A DNA stretch of 64,000 nucleotides, from positions 31,506,853-31,570,852 of the forward strand of contig CM075773.1 of the NCBI GenBank assembly GCA_037974665.1, read 5' to 3'. Made by a program: the position numbers and the translations under genes. The stretch comes from Ehretia macrophylla. Lineage: Eukaryota > Streptophyta > Magnoliopsida > Boraginales > Ehretiaceae. Of the stretch, positions 11,690 to 24,420 are shown in pieces (within the stretch, counting starts at the first letter, position 1; each line of letters opens with the position of its first letter). Below the pieces are notes generated by a model. The model saw nothing but the letters and a program-made list of their open reading frames with translations, had not been told where the DNA came from and ran no database searches.

Positions 11690-12337
11690 GTGAAGTACCC
11701 CCCATTTTACGGGAGAAGGATTATGATCCCAAACACTTTACCCAGGGCTTTAGGCCAAACTATGTCAATCAGTCATTCTAACCCTGCCACCAACTGGACA
11801 CCTCCTACTCAAGGCACTCTCAAATTTAATTGTGATGTCTCCTTTTCTTCCGAAAGCAATTATGCAGGTATTGCAACCATTTGTAGGAATCATGAAGGAT
11901 CTTTGATCAATGGCACTGCCTTCACCACCACATGCGAATTCCCCCTACAAGCTGAAGCCATGTCCATGCTCAGTACAGTGAAGCTTACAAACTCCATTGG
12001 CGATGCTCCCATCATCATTGAAACAGATTGTGAAGAAATCTTTAAAGCATTGCCATCTTCGATTCAGCAGCCCAAATAGAAAATCGATTCTATCATGGCT
12101 GATGTGCAAGACGAATTGGATAAGAATCAAGGAACTCATATAGATCTTATTAGAAGATCTGCAAACTTAGCATATGATTGGATTGCTAACTAGGTTAGCC
12201 TTTGTATTTAGCTCTTGACTGGTTATCAAATCTTTCTGATTCCCTTTCTCCTATTAAAAAAGGTGAACTTTCTATTATTGGATTGGTTGATGTAATTTTT
12301 CCTTTCATGAAGTTAATTTCTTTGACCAAAAAAAAAA
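11690..12337 (+). mobile_element. 5'-truncated LINE fragment with RNase H-like domain
   Basis: The plus-strand frame from about 11787 reads NWTPPTQGTLKFNCDVS, then an AGIATICRNHEG segment, an LQAEAMSML segment and an IIIETDCEEIFKAL segment. This is the pattern of the plant RNase H-like domain at the C-terminus of LINE-type polyproteins (RVT_3): Asp in FNCDVS, Glu in QAEAM, Asp in ETDCEE. An in-frame TAG at about 12077 interrupts it, and the downstream part (DLIRRSANLAYDWIAN) is still readable. A poly-A run at 12328-12337 marks the 3' end. The upstream reverse transcriptase is absent, as in aborted reverse transcription. The 5' boundary is uncertain. Confidence 0.68.
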
Positions 12338-13613
12338 TCCTAGGACTCTAAAGGAGAGAGGGGGGTGGGGGATATACCTCACCATACTCTCATGGATCGA
12401 GATTAGAGACAGATTTATAATTTTTTTCAATAAAAATTATAACACATTATTTTTTAATTATACAAATATATTATTTCTTTTCAATAGAAACTAATTAATT
12501 TTTTTAACTGACAATACATAGATATTTCTTTTTAACTTTTTTGAAAGAAATGGATTATTAAATTCTTTTGGGCCTCGGCATTGATTGCGGTCGTCTCATG
12601 AGGGAGAGCTCCTTCATAATACAGAGAGTTTGAAGAATATTCAAAGAATCTACCCTTGTATTGGGGGGTCTCCTCCATCCTTGGGGGCACCATGTCCATG
12701 CGGGCTCTCAAGGTAGCTTGGGTTGACTACCTAATATTTTTTAACTTCCTTAACTGGTCGGGGGTTGTTTTGTCTTTTACACTTGAGGTGAGGAATTTTC
12801 CCACCATAATTGTAATTAATCTTATACAGCTTGTTTGGATTGGTTTTTTTAAAAGAAAGTAAAGGAAGGGGAGGGATTCCCTAATCCCTCCCCCTGTTTG
12901 GATTGCATTTTCAGTTTCAATAAAAGAATTGGAGGGGTTCCAAAATCCCTCCATTTCCTTTAATGAGAAGGATTTTACAATCCTTTTAATTTGGGGTAAA
13001 ATGAAGGGAAATGAAAGGAAATAAATAAAAAGACTAATTTATCCTTAATTATTTCTATGACTATCTTATAATAAAGGATAATAAGGTAATTTTTCATCTA
13101 AAATTATCCTTTCCTTTTCTTTACTTCTCCAATCCAAACAACAAATTATAAATTTCTTTCATTTCCTTTACCTTATTATTTTTTTGCAATCCAAACAAGA
13201 GATTTATTTTACTTTCCTTTCCTTTATTTTTCTTTCTCTACTTTACTTTCCTTTCCTTTCCCATGTGCAATCCAAACTGGGGGATAGATTAGTGTAGGTA
13301 TTAAAATTATTTTAATATTTTCAGATCTCCTCCAACAACTAAATAATTACTCCAATTGGTTGACAATAATAGCAACAATGGAAAACTAACACCTGCTATC
13401 AAAAGCTAAAGAAAGAAAGAGAGAACCCAAAAACCGAGTATGTAAAAAGTTAGAAGGTTTAATATATTATATATATCACGGGTAAGGATGAATAGTAAAT
13501 TAATGATGGAAAAAATGGTATGGAAACGCAACGCCTCTGTCCGACGGCTTGCACATAAATCATGCGTACGATGAGCTAAAAGGGGGAAAAAGAGAGTCAT
13601 ATAATTCTCATAA
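12338..13613. repeat. Intergenic DNA with a foldback segment
   Basis: There is no gene here. Between about 12830 and 13280, sequences containing TTTGGATTG on the left recur inverted as CAATCCAAA on the right, with an additional inner pair at about 12895 and 13190. Purine-rich GGAAAGGAAA tracts face pyrimidine-rich TTTCCTTTCC tracts. This looks like an eroded inverted-repeat transposon, but I could not define a clean target duplication. Confidence 0.4.
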
Positions 13614-14061
13614 GGCTAACTTCAACCCATTTTTTACATTTTTATTTACCCTACATATAAGAATGTTGTTAGAGATATTTATTTCTAATAGTGTCTCTAC
13701 AACTATCTCTATATGTAAAACTCTTTATATTGTATTTTCAATATCTCTACATGTAAAAATAATAAAAAAATTCTTATAAGTATCCCTAAACCCAACTAAG
13801 AAATTAAAATAATATGTTTAATTAAAAATTAATATAAATAATTAATAAAAATAAATAATAAAGTTTAATAATAAAATTTTAAATTAAAATAATATATTTA
13901 ATTAAAATAACGAGAAATTTTGAAGTAAAACAAAAATAAAGAATCTTTAAAATAGAGAAGTTGTTGGAGTGAAAATGAAATAAGGATTCCCTAGATGTAA
14001 AGAAATGGTTAAAATTCTCTACATGTGGAAAAAAAAATAGAAAAATTGTTAGAGTTAACCT
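13614..14061. mobile_element. Tourist/PIF-Harbinger-like MITE
   Basis: This is a 448-base AT-rich element with imperfect terminal inverted repeats: GGCTAACTTCAACCCA on the left, and GGTTAACTCTAACAA when the right end is reverse-complemented. It is flanked by TAA at 13611-13613 and 14062-14064. It encodes no protein. Confidence 0.6.
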
Positions 14062-14477
14062 AAATAGAGTTTGTGTGTTTTTTTAATTATTATTTTTGGA
14101 TGAATATCATTTTTAACATGTGTCCTAAAACACCAAATCATTTACATGCATAGAAAGTTATTAGAGATTTTGGTCTTCAATAACTTCTTTATATCTATTT
14201 TTATATGTAGAGAATCTCTATATCAAAATCCTATCATCTCCATATGTAAAAATGCAATAACAATTGCCGAGAAAAAAAAATAATGCAATAACAATTTTCT
14301 AAATATATCTTCATATATCCACATGTAGAATAAACAAAAATAGTGAAGCGGTTAAAATGAAATTGAAATAGTAATTTTTTGAAATAAAATTTATTAAATG
14401 TAGAGAAGCAATTAGACTGAGAAACTGAATTACCTAATAATTAAAGTGTGTGGGTTCACTAGCACTTGCGCCACTTA

Positions 14478-14907
14478 GGCTCCATTTGTTTGCCGTAAAA
14501 TATTTTTTCGGAAAATATTTTTTGGATTTTACGGTATTTGATAACATTAGAAAATTAGTCAACTGTAAAATGTTTTACGGTAAAAAATTACAGCTACTTT
14601 TTTTAAATTTTACGGTGTTTGGTAACACCGTAAAATTAGTCAACCGTAAAATGTTTTACGGTCAACAATTGTGGCTAGTACAAAATTTTATAAAATATTT
14701 TATGGGACTTTGGAAGAAGATAACATTTTACGGAATTCACGATACATCCAAACACTAGAAAATATTTTTCAGAAAAATATTTTCCCCTAACAAGTTATTT
14801 TACAACAAATAAAAGGAGCTCTGTAAAATATTTTATTTTTCAGAAAAATATTTTTCACGAAAAATATTTTATATAAATAAGTTATTTTACGACAAACAAA
14901 CAGAGCC
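14478..14907. mobile_element. Tourist-like foldback MITE, family A copy 1
   Basis: Terminal repeats are GGCTCCATTTGTTTGCCG on the left, and GGCTCTGTTTGTTTGTCG when the right end is reverse-complemented. TTA flanks both sides (14475-14477 and 14908-14910). The interior is built from repeated, inverted versions of a TTTTACGG-containing unit. A second copy lies at 53101-53513. It directly abuts the next element, sharing one TTA. Confidence 0.72.
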
Positions 14908-14910
14908 TTA

Positions 14911-16440
14911 GGACCTGTTTGGAATAGTTTTTATTTTTTTGTTTTGTAGAATAGTTTTCAAGAACAGTTTTAAAAAATTATGTTTAAGAACAAAAGAACA
15001 GAAAATTGTTTGAATAGAATTGTTCCCGAAATAAGTTTTTAAAACAAAAAAACAGAAAACTCGTTTGGAGTTAATTCCACCGCAAAATTTACGTTGTAAT
15101 TTTACAACCAACCAAGACAGAAAACCCTAGACAAATATCAAAAATTTCAAGCCCACATCAAAAACACTTGAAAATCCAAACAGAAACATTGAAACTTTGT
15201 ATAATTCAAATGATTTTGTTTACTTGTACAGAGGTCACAACAGTAATGAATTTGCGTCACGAAAAACAATTTGAATTATAGAATTCTCTATCTATGTGTG
15301 TGTATGAGTTTTTTCTTTTCGTTTGAAGGATATGTATATATACGTGGGTGTGTGTATATATACAATAGAACCTCTTTAAATTAATAGCGTTGGGACCACC
15401 AAATTCTATTAATTTATCGATAAATTAATAACTATTAATTAATAGAGATATTTTTCATTTTTTGGCTCTATAGTAAACATATTATGATTATGATGTCTTT
15501 TTTTAGTCCAATTTGAAAAGATAAGTAATTAGAATATAAGATAAAATTTAATTTAGTAAGATTAGAAAAAAGTTTTTCTAATCTCATATCCGATGATAAC
15601 TAATTTCTCTAATTTTGTATCTTAATCCTTGTAGGATTATCTTAATTTTTTCTCTTTAAATAATTAAATATGAGATTCAACTAGATTTGAAATTCAACAA
15701 AAGACAAGCTACTCTTGATTCATATGTTAAAAAAATCTCATAGTCAATTTATTATGTATTTTTTAGTTAATTATTAATTTATGAAATATTTGAATCTATA
15801 AAATACAAATGAAATTTTTTAAAATGTATTATCTTATAATTTTATCGAATTTATTAACTTTTTACACTGGTCCCAAGTCGGGACCGGACATTTTTATTAA
15901 TTAAAAGAGATTATTAATTTATCGAGTATTAATTTAAAGAGGTTCTACTGTATATGGTTTGCTTAGAATAAGGTTGTGGACACAATTGAAAAACCTCTGG
16001 GTTTGGAGAAGATGTGGTCTGAAGAAAACACATACTCGAAAATAGTAGCAGAAAGGAGATAGAAGGAGGAGAAGATGGTGAAGGTCATATCTGATATTGC
16101 CGAAAAAAGATAAGCAAACAGAAGAGAGAGAAGGAGGAGAAGACGTGATCTGAAGAAAGAAAAGATGGAGAGAGATATAAGAAATGTTGGTTTGGGAGTT
16201 TAGGGCTGAAGTTGATATTATTTACACAAATACCATTAAAGAAAGGAGTTCTCCGTGTTTTTTGACAGTTGGATGCAAAAGTTGATGAAAACAGTTTTGG
16301 TTTTTTAGTTTTTGAGAACTGATTTTCTAGAATAGTTTTTGAAATCAGTTTTTAAAAATAATCCATCCAAACAAAATTTTTGATTTTTTTTGTTTTTAAA
16401 ATCTAAAAAACTGTTTTCGAGAAGCATTCCAAACAGGCCC
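14911..16440. mobile_element. Tourist-like foldback element, family B copy 1
   Basis: The left end GGACCTGTTTGGAATAG matches the reverse complement of the right end, GGGCCTGTTTGGAATGC. TTA flanks it at 14908-14910 and 16441-16443. Subterminal regions are also inverted copies, rich in GTTTTTGAAAAC-type motifs. The interior holds a nested Emigrant-like element and non-coding sequence. Another family member is at 54111-55078. Confidence 0.7.
15363..15950. mobile_element. Emigrant/Lemi-like (pogo, Tc1/mariner) MITE nested in family B element
   Basis: The ends are inverted repeats: CAATAGAACCTCTTTAAATT on the left, and CAGTAGAACCTCTTTAAATT from the right end reverse-complemented. This closely resembles the known Arabidopsis Emigrant terminus, CAGTAAAACCTCTATAAATT. 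TA dinucleotides flank both ends (15361-15362 and 15951-15952). No transposase frame is present. Confidence 0.72.
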
Positions 16441-16588
16441 TTAGTTTCTGCTTTGTGGAGCAACAGTAGAAAGAGTCGTTTGGCCAAAGAGAGAAAAGAA
16501 ATTGGGAATTAGGGTTTGATGGATTGGGAAACATACAGTACCAAAAATAAATCATATATATAAAATTTGAAGAAGAGAAGAAGAAGAA

Positions 16589-19500
16589 ATGGGAATGTTG
16601 TCGATGGATTCATTACCATTGGGTTTCAGATTCAGGCCGACGGACGAGGAGCTTATAAGTCACTACCTGAGGCACAAAATCAACGGCCATCATTCACAAC
16701 TCCAAGTTATCCCTGAAGTCGACGTCTGCAAGTGGGAGCCTTGGGATTTGCCTGGTAAGCCTTGCCCCTCTAAAAACACCCACCCGCCCACTTTATAGTT
16801 TTATACATAGACACAAAGCCAAAGGTTATCCTTCATGCACCATCATGATTCGATTCCATCCTATAGCTTTTTTTTTCCTTTCTATTTTTACATTTTTTTC
16901 TAATTAATGATTCTGGGATTTGTTCTGTCCCTTTTTTCAGTTCATTCTTTGCTGTTATCTCTATGGAATTATCCTTTTCAGCAGTGGAGAAAAAATATTT
17001 TCTTTGTTAAATTGTCTTTTTATGTAGTCAGACTAGTTTTTTTTTTTTGTTTTTTTTTTTCTCTCCCTTTTTCTTATCTGTTTGCTACTCAATCGTTCAG
17101 CAAATATATCTAATATCCCTTCTTATTATATTTACTTTCTTCAGTTTTGCTTATCTGAAGGCTCGCTTCCATTACCAAGTTACTCCCTTATGTCTATGTA
17201 TTTGAAGAAATTCTAAGTTTCAGCTTCAGATTTTGTCTATTCGATGTTGATTCTAGTTCATTTTTGTAACTAGAGCTGTCAGTAATAAAAACGGATGACC
17301 CTGAATGGTTCTTCTTCTGTCCACGGGATAGGAAGTATCCCAATGGGCATCGCTCCAACAGAGCCACTGAGGCTGGTTACTGGAAGGCCACGGGCAAGGA
17401 TCGCATCATCAAGTCTCGTAAATCATCTCCTTCTGGTCGCTCTACTACTCACTTGATTGGCATCAAGAAGACTTTGGTTTTCTACAGAGGCCGGGCTCCC
17501 AAGGGTGAGCGGACGAACTGGATCATGCATGAATATCGTGCAACTGAGCCCGACCTTGATGGTAATGGCCCTGCCCAGGTATACATTTCTTTTATGCTGT
17601 GAGAACTATTTTTTTTTTTTTTCCCAAGGGAGGCTAACGCCAGGGACTAAACACTAACGACGCTAAGAGTAGACTCGCCTACTCTATCTTTCTCAATGAG
17701 AACAAGAATCTGCTGATGGGGCTGCAACAGAGTGTGACAACCCAACTGCTGACAAAGACCATAGTTTGCAAGCCAATCAGCACATTTGTTTGCTTCTCGA
17801 AATACATGGGAAATCTAGTAGTTTTCATGGCGAGAGAACTCATTCTTGCTATTATGGTTAATTTACATCTTTGTATCATTCCATTATTATAATAATTAGC
17901 TTCTATGCTAATACCAATAACTTGCATCATCACAATTTAATGTGACTAATTATAGTTTGAAAGTATTGAATTATATAGATGTGCAACTGCTTCTGTTTGT
18001 TGGTTGTAGGATCTTTCCCTTGAACCTTACTTATCGTGTTCTTTCTTTTTCTTCATGGATTCGTTGGCTTTCATCATGATCATCATTATGATTATTAATC
18101 ATTTGTTTATCTATAAATTACAGGCAGCCTTTGTTCTCTGTCGTTTGTTCAGAAAACCTGACGAAAGACCTGACAGTTCAAAGTATGTTGAAGCTGAACA
18201 AACAGGCTCTTCTGCGGCCACTACCAAATCTTCTCCTGATGACACATATTCAGAGCACTTTCAAGAACCAGCAATACCAAACACACATATAAAAAATCAG
18301 TCAGAAGGTATTAAGAGGTGGTTGACAGATAAGTCAGACAACATTACCCCTAATAGTCTTGTGCCTGTTGAAAGCTGCATTACAGAAGTTGAAGATCACT
18401 CAACAGAAGATATGGCTGCTGAGGTGAGAGGATTGTGATTTATTTGTTGGACACCACCTGTCATGTTGTCGTGCAGATAGTCATTTGACATTAGAAACTT
18501 GTAATCAAAAGCTGCTTTCTTTGTTATGTTTGCTCAGGTGTATCCACCCCATGGGGGGGATCCAATGTCCCATGGGTCTGGATATGGTCAATATGATTGC
18601 AAGGGCATCCCTCCATTACAGCCTCATAATTACTTGGGTGAGTTTAGCATGGATTCACCTTATGTTGATGATTTTGGAAGTGATCACCATGGCTTCCATT
18701 TTCAAGATGGCGCGGAAGAGCAGGATGTCTCTCTCACAGAGCTGTTTGAAGTCCTTAGGAACCATGACAAGTATTCTTGCAAAGATTCTGAAAATCAGAT
18801 GCACCCAGCTTCTGAAAGTGAGAGTCTAATGAATAATAATCAGCCACACAGAGGACAAGCTGGAAACTCCAAGCTCATGAATCAGGAATTTCACAGTGAG
18901 CTGGACTCTAATATGATCCCAGCACAGGTGAAACACAACCTTGTGTTTGTTAGAATCTCTAGTTTTCATTCTGTTCTAACATGATAGTTTGGTTTTGGCA
19001 TCTTTATTGTGAATACAGTATATATACTTTCCACCTTTCTTTGTTGTCTGGTTGTTTCTGGAAAGAATTGGTGTGAATAGAATTCTTCATCATTAGGAGT
19101 TAAATTGTGTTCTGGTTCTTGCTTCTTGCAGGTTCATGGCTCTCTCATATCTGCCCAGGCCTTGGTATCATTTCATTACCCAGAGCCCAGAACGGGTGAT
19201 ACAGATACACTCTCTGATTATTCTGTTGGAAAATATGCACCATCTGCCATTTCTATTGTGGGTTCATTCTGTGATCAAGAAGGACCGAATGCTAGTCAGA
19301 GTAGTAATCATGTTGCTGGATCTGGTATAAAGATCGGGGCACATCAGCCACAGAATAAACTATCATCTCAGAATCTTACTATGCAAGGAACTGCAGCAAG
19401 GAGAATTCGATTGCAGACCGGGTGTGTCCCTATGTCAAACAAGGTGAGAACTATAACTAGATTTTAAAATAATATTTGATGCAGGCTGCATGTCACATGA

Positions 19501-19971
19501 ATCTTAAGGTTGGCCTGAAACATTATCCCAATGTTATGAATAAGCTGAAAGATTTGCACGAATTACTTGTGTTACTTGGCCTGACACAATTTTTGAAGGC
19601 CACTTAGCGCCTGCAATTTTTATTGTCAAAATGGATCATGCATTTGCCTCCTGTTAACTCTTTTACATTGGTCTAAACAGGTTAAAGAAGGTTGTGAACA
19701 TTCTTTGACAAATGATGAACCGGAGGTAACAAGTATTCTCCGTGATAGCCGGGAGACTGCTTTTAAATGTAGTAAAAGACCAAGGTGGAGTAAAATGGCT
19801 GGTAAGATTGACAGCACCAAGATGGGATCTTCTGTTAATTCGATGGCATTCTCTTCTGTTGGTGGCCTTTGTTTCTCAAAAATTTATGCCTTGAGCATAT
19901 ATTTCATCTTAATCCTGTCAATAATCTTTACTGGGATATATAGATGCCCAACTTTCTGGGAGCTGCAATAG
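16589..19971 (+). CDS. Membrane-tethered NAC transcription factor (NTL-type)
   Basis: Six exons: 16589-16754, 17274-17578, 18124-18423, 18538-18927, 19132-19443 and 19681-19971. They join in phase to 587 residues with GT-AG introns. The NAC DNA-binding domain fills about residues 8-165, with all five subdomains: [52 protein letters not shown] plus [28 protein letters not shown] plus WIMHEYR, and [14 protein letters not shown] long acidic, Ser-rich middle follows as the probable activation region. A single hydrophobic segment ([17 protein letters not shown]) lies about ten residues from the C-terminus. Family knowledge says such NTL proteins sit in the ER or plasma membrane and are released by proteolysis under stress to act in the nucleus. 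That mode is inferred here from the tail. Which NTL subgroup it belongs to is not settled. Confidence 0.93.
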
Positions 19972-21565
19972 CTGAAATGCGTTATTGTTGCATTCCTCTA
20001 ATATATAGTTGTTAGGTGGTTGTAATTTGCCAGCCTACTCTTTTTTTTTTTTTTTGTATATTTATGATTTTGTAGGTTAGTTTGGTCATATAATGAATGA
20101 TAAGTTGGCTGATTCGATGACCGTATTGTAGCTGCTCTCTCTTTTTATAACGCTTTAAAATGGTTGGCGATACCAACATGTTTAGGCGTGTTTCTGAAAC
20201 TGGTGCCTCGTTGTTCCAAATTCCGACTTCGCCCTTTCAGAGCTCTACTCTAGCAAATTGCATTGCTGAATGTCATAGTTTGCTGCTTTTATAAGGTGGG
20301 GAGGGACTGGGGAAACAAAGTGAAGAAGTAATTTAACATCAACAAGAAAAGGGTCATTTGATCATTTACCAGAGGCACCTCTGCTCTGCAGAGCATACAA
20401 ACTCGGCAATCTTCATTGGTCCAATAAAAAGTTCTGGAAGCCTCTTTATGTTTGTTTTCATTTACTCTCTGTTAACAATGGCCAAACATAAAATTAAAGC
20501 TATGCTGGTGCCTGCAAACGAGTAGTCTTTTTTTCTTATTTTATTGCTCGATTACTCTCCTTTTCTGCTAACCATTGATGATTGCTTCATCTACACTTAG
20601 AATACAATTGTCCTTTTTTTACCCAAAAAAAGAAAAAAAGGCACATGTCATCTTTCTCATTCTCCACCGTCAGATCAAAAGCAAAATCCCTATCAACCTT
20701 ACACCTAAACTTGCGCCACTGTTTTCCCAAAAGCAACAATCACATCTCACTTTTCAAATCTTCCTCCATGCCCTCTTTCTTCTTCGAATCCCTAATTCCA
20801 ACAAACCCCAAATCCACACCCAAACTTTGAATCTCTAACTCAGCCATAGTGAAACAGCCGTTGTCGCATGAAATTACACCATAAGCAACAACTATCAACC
20901 AAACAAGCCAAACATACTGCACAAAATCAATGGCAACCTTGGGAGTGACCCCTCTTCTTCTTTCTTTTTCTCTTTTAGTTCCGTTATGGCTAAAGTCTCC
21001 GATCAGTTCAGTCTTGCATGAAACTACCATCACCGATTGTTTGATGTCGAATGCTTTCGGATCTTCTTTTTATATTTTATTATTTTCCTTACATTGAGCA
21101 TCTAGTTACTTTTCCCTAGCTTTCCCTTTCTTTGTAGATCAAGTGATGAACTAGGCTATTCCTTCCATTGGATACTTTCCCCGATGAAATTTAAGAAAAT
21201 AAACCATGTAGACATTTGAAGAATAAATAGCACCGTACTTGATACTACCTTTTTCCTATTTCTCCCATATTTAAGAGAACAAAAGAAATGGAAGCAGAAT
21301 CTAGTTCTAGTAAAGCTGAAATCATTCATATAAAGGTACATATTAATACATCAAAATTAACAAATAGCGTTGTTCTACGAGACAACATTCATCCAAATTA
21401 TATTACTTCGGAATTCAACGATGTCATATATAAGATCTGCTGATTGTTTACGAAACATAATATCACAAAAAAAAAAAAAAAAAACAAAAACAAATAAATA
21501 ATTTGGTAAACTGTCTCTCCTTCAAGTATACCCAATATAAATAGCTACATCATCCGCCTATCCAT
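19972..21565. other. Intergenic DNA between convergent NAC and pyrophosphatase genes
   Basis: This holds the 3' flank of the NAC gene and, at its right end, the 3' untranslated region of the minus-strand pyrophosphatase gene. Open frames at 20575-21033 are not recognisable proteins and are rich in low-complexity pyrimidine sequence. Confidence 0.45.
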
Positions 21566-23918
21566 TTACTTCCGCAAAGTCTGCAAAATGTACTCGGCAT
21601 AAAGGTCCCTGCACATGCCAAATAGCTCTCAGTCATGGACAAATCAAGATATGGAAATTATTTCTTAAAAATGGCTAAAATACATGAGTATGAATATCCA
21701 TAGACTACATTGTGCACATAAAGTGTCCAAAAGCTTACATGGAGTATTGGATGGCATCATAAGCATCAGTCGGAGGCAGGAAATCGTTAACTGCTACCTC
21801 TTTGTTCTCATTCTTCTTATCTAATGTTTACTGTTAAGGAAATTGTCTATCGAGCATGCAGGGAACCCAAATATTCTTGATGCTAATTTGAATGCTTTTA
21901 TAAGATTGGAATTCAAATAAAATGAGGATACAATCTTCAAAGAAGCGACGGATTTCAGCTAGACGATGAGGGGGCAGCTGTTTGATATCAGTGTAGTGGC
22001 GATACTCTGGATCATCGGCACAAACTGCAATGATTTTGTCATCTTTCTCTCCCTATATACATTAAGGAATCAAGTTACTATCAACACAAAAAAAAAAATC
22101 AACAGAATGAAATGCCCAAAACAGCTTTCCTCAGGGTATATTAGTAAAACCTGATCAATCATAGGCATGAGACCTATGGCTCTGGCTCGAAGAAAACAAC
22201 CAGGCAATACAGGTTCCTGTTGGAAAAAAGGCAATTATGATTTAACTGATCTTCTTCATTACATTTGATTTTACTTGTAGAAGAGGATGAAAATCAACTT
22301 AGAGGATGTGCCTATATTCATCGCTTAAGTTTTGTGTCAAAAAAATACTTTTATTAGTCATTTATCCGCATGTATAGTAAAGTTTGCCCACCTGCATGAG
22401 AACTAGTACATCCATCGGATCATTATCTTCACATAATGTTCGGGGAATGAAGCCATAGTTTTGAGGATAGACCACAGATGAGTATAAAACACGATCGACC
22501 TGTGAATAGATTGATAATAGTTGAGAAAGACTGAACTGGAAAGAAGCTCTAAAGGCTACAAAAGACAATTCATGCAATGCAGCCAAGGCAATTCCAATTT
22601 ACTAATGGTATGGTTCCGCTCCTAATTAAGGTAGATTTAATTTGAACGCAGTGTGTGAACAAATTAGTACCAGATTTTTTCTATACTAATAAAATTTGTC
22701 ATTCTCCCCATACCTTGATGAGACCAGTTTTCTTGTCGAGCTCATATTTGACTTTACTTCCTTTTGGGATCTCAATGACCTGTAAAATGCGGTACAGGGA
22801 TGGTCAAGCCCACTGGCAAGCTTTGCTAATATAAACTCATAATAGCTATATAAATTAGTAGATGACGCTACCAAATAAATAACTAAAGCTCCCAAGTAAA
22901 GACGGCTGCAAGAAGGGGAAACAATGGTTGTCCTAGAAATAAAATTAGCAAATACAGTATAAGTTCATGCTGAACCTAGATATCTTGAGTAAAGAAATTT
23001 GAACTATCTTGTGAAGTGCATGATGCCACATTGATATAGACAGAAATAATAATGAAAGAAAAGACCGCAATAATCCATAATGCTGAATGCGGAAGAAGTA
23101 AGATGAATTTTTGTTTGAAAGATCTCTACAGTAGGTATCGCTAGTATATATATCTTTGGTGATATCAGACTACGAAAAAGAGGGTATCAACCATCCTTTC
23201 TCGCCTCTCTTCCGACTTTTTTAGGATGAAAGTTCAACAGAATGACACTTTTTACTACATTGCCTTTCATTACCAAGCCATCGTTTTATGGCACGAAGTT
23301 AAGTGATTTCGCTACTTATTTAGAAGGGTGTAGAGATGTTAACCTTTTGCTACTCCCCTAGTTTTGACCTAATGAAATCCTTCAATTTTGTAATTAATAT
23401 AGACAGCCCATCACCTTGGTATTCCAGGCTGGCCGTATCAGCACGCTACAGCACTCTGATTCACAAACTAAAGCTTACAAGAAATCCCCATTTAAAACTG
23501 TGTTGGGTGGAGGAAAGCAGGTCGAGTCATATATCAATTAGAACGAAATACAAGACATCGCGACATAGTCATATAAATATCTTGCCCTAGAAATGGTTAA
23601 GCATTTCAGCCGTATAATAAAATACCAGATGTAACGAATTCCTGGCCAAATATTACTTTTATCAAAAGCAGAATAATTGGCATACCACATTGAAAATTTG
23701 TGGAGCTTCAGGTCCTGTATAAAAAGATAATATACTATGGAAGTCAGACTACAATATCAGTTGTATGCGAATTTTTAATGCTGAAAATTTTACTCAACAT
23801 TTAAATTACCTATCTCAAGATCATGCCAAGGATGAGCAGCAACAGATCTCCTTGACAAAGATGAGAGGATCCTTTCGTTCAATTTGGGGGCACGTCTTTG
23901 AGGTGTCTCAGTGTTCAT
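21566..23918 (-). CDS. Soluble inorganic pyrophosphatase
   Basis: Family I inorganic pyrophosphatase hydrolyses pyrophosphate to two phosphates with Mg2+, pulling biosynthetic reactions forward; this plant type is cytosolic. Coding exons on the minus strand are 23918-23810, 23714-23686, 22779-22714, 22499-22392, 22216-22151, 22052-21932, 21820-21739 and 21608-21566. They join in phase to 207 residues, close to the 210-216 usual for the plant enzyme. It begins [20 protein letters not shown]. Visible motifs are [17 protein letters not shown], the active-site stretch [12 protein letters not shown], and the pyrophosphatase signature DNDPMD at residues 93-98. It ends YILQTLRK. There is no transit peptide. 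An untranslated leader exon begins near 24420 and is joined by a leader intron (24340-23923). Exon 2 is only 29 bases. Confidence 0.95.
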
Positions 23919-24420
23919 TTTTCTGTTCAAATGAGAAGAAGTAAAAGTGTGTAATGGTTGTTAGGAATTTCTATGTAAAGATATCAAAAAGATGAATGAG
24001 GTTACATGGTTTACAAATTATAACCAAAAGAATTTTGTTTCTAAAGAAACAGAAATGAGCTAACAAAAGGTCAAACCAACTATACGATGATGTGTACCTA
24101 TATATATATATTTTCACTTAGATGATCAGGTTGTTTTATATATATATATACACATCAAGAATCCATACATCATGATCATATCTACAACCATGAGTCAAAA
24201 TGGTTTCTATCAAGAATCAAATTCTGAAAAAGAAATAGTATAGATCACATCTACATCATTCAACAACATTAATTAGTTGTTCTAAACATATAATTTGCTA
24301 AAAGAAAAAATAAAAATCTTAAGTAGATCTTACATCGTACCTTGGATTGTAGGTAAGAAGTAGAACAGATGCGAGGGAGAAATGAAGAGAGAGGAGGATC
24401 AACAATTTCGCAGCAAAAGG
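23919..24420 (-). promoter_or_regulatory. 5' untranslated exon and leader intron of pyrophosphatase gene
   Basis: On the minus strand a donor (CCAAG/GTACGATG) at 24341/24340 pairs with an acceptor (TTGAACAG/AAAA) at 23923/23922, four bases before the ATG. This places a 418-base intron inside the 5' untranslated region. The upstream limit of the leader exon is estimated. Confidence 0.6.

Noticed and set aside
20575..21033. Possible coding frames on both strands beyond the NAC gene
   Set aside because: No recognisable domain, pyrimidine-rich composition, and overlapping frames on opposite strands.
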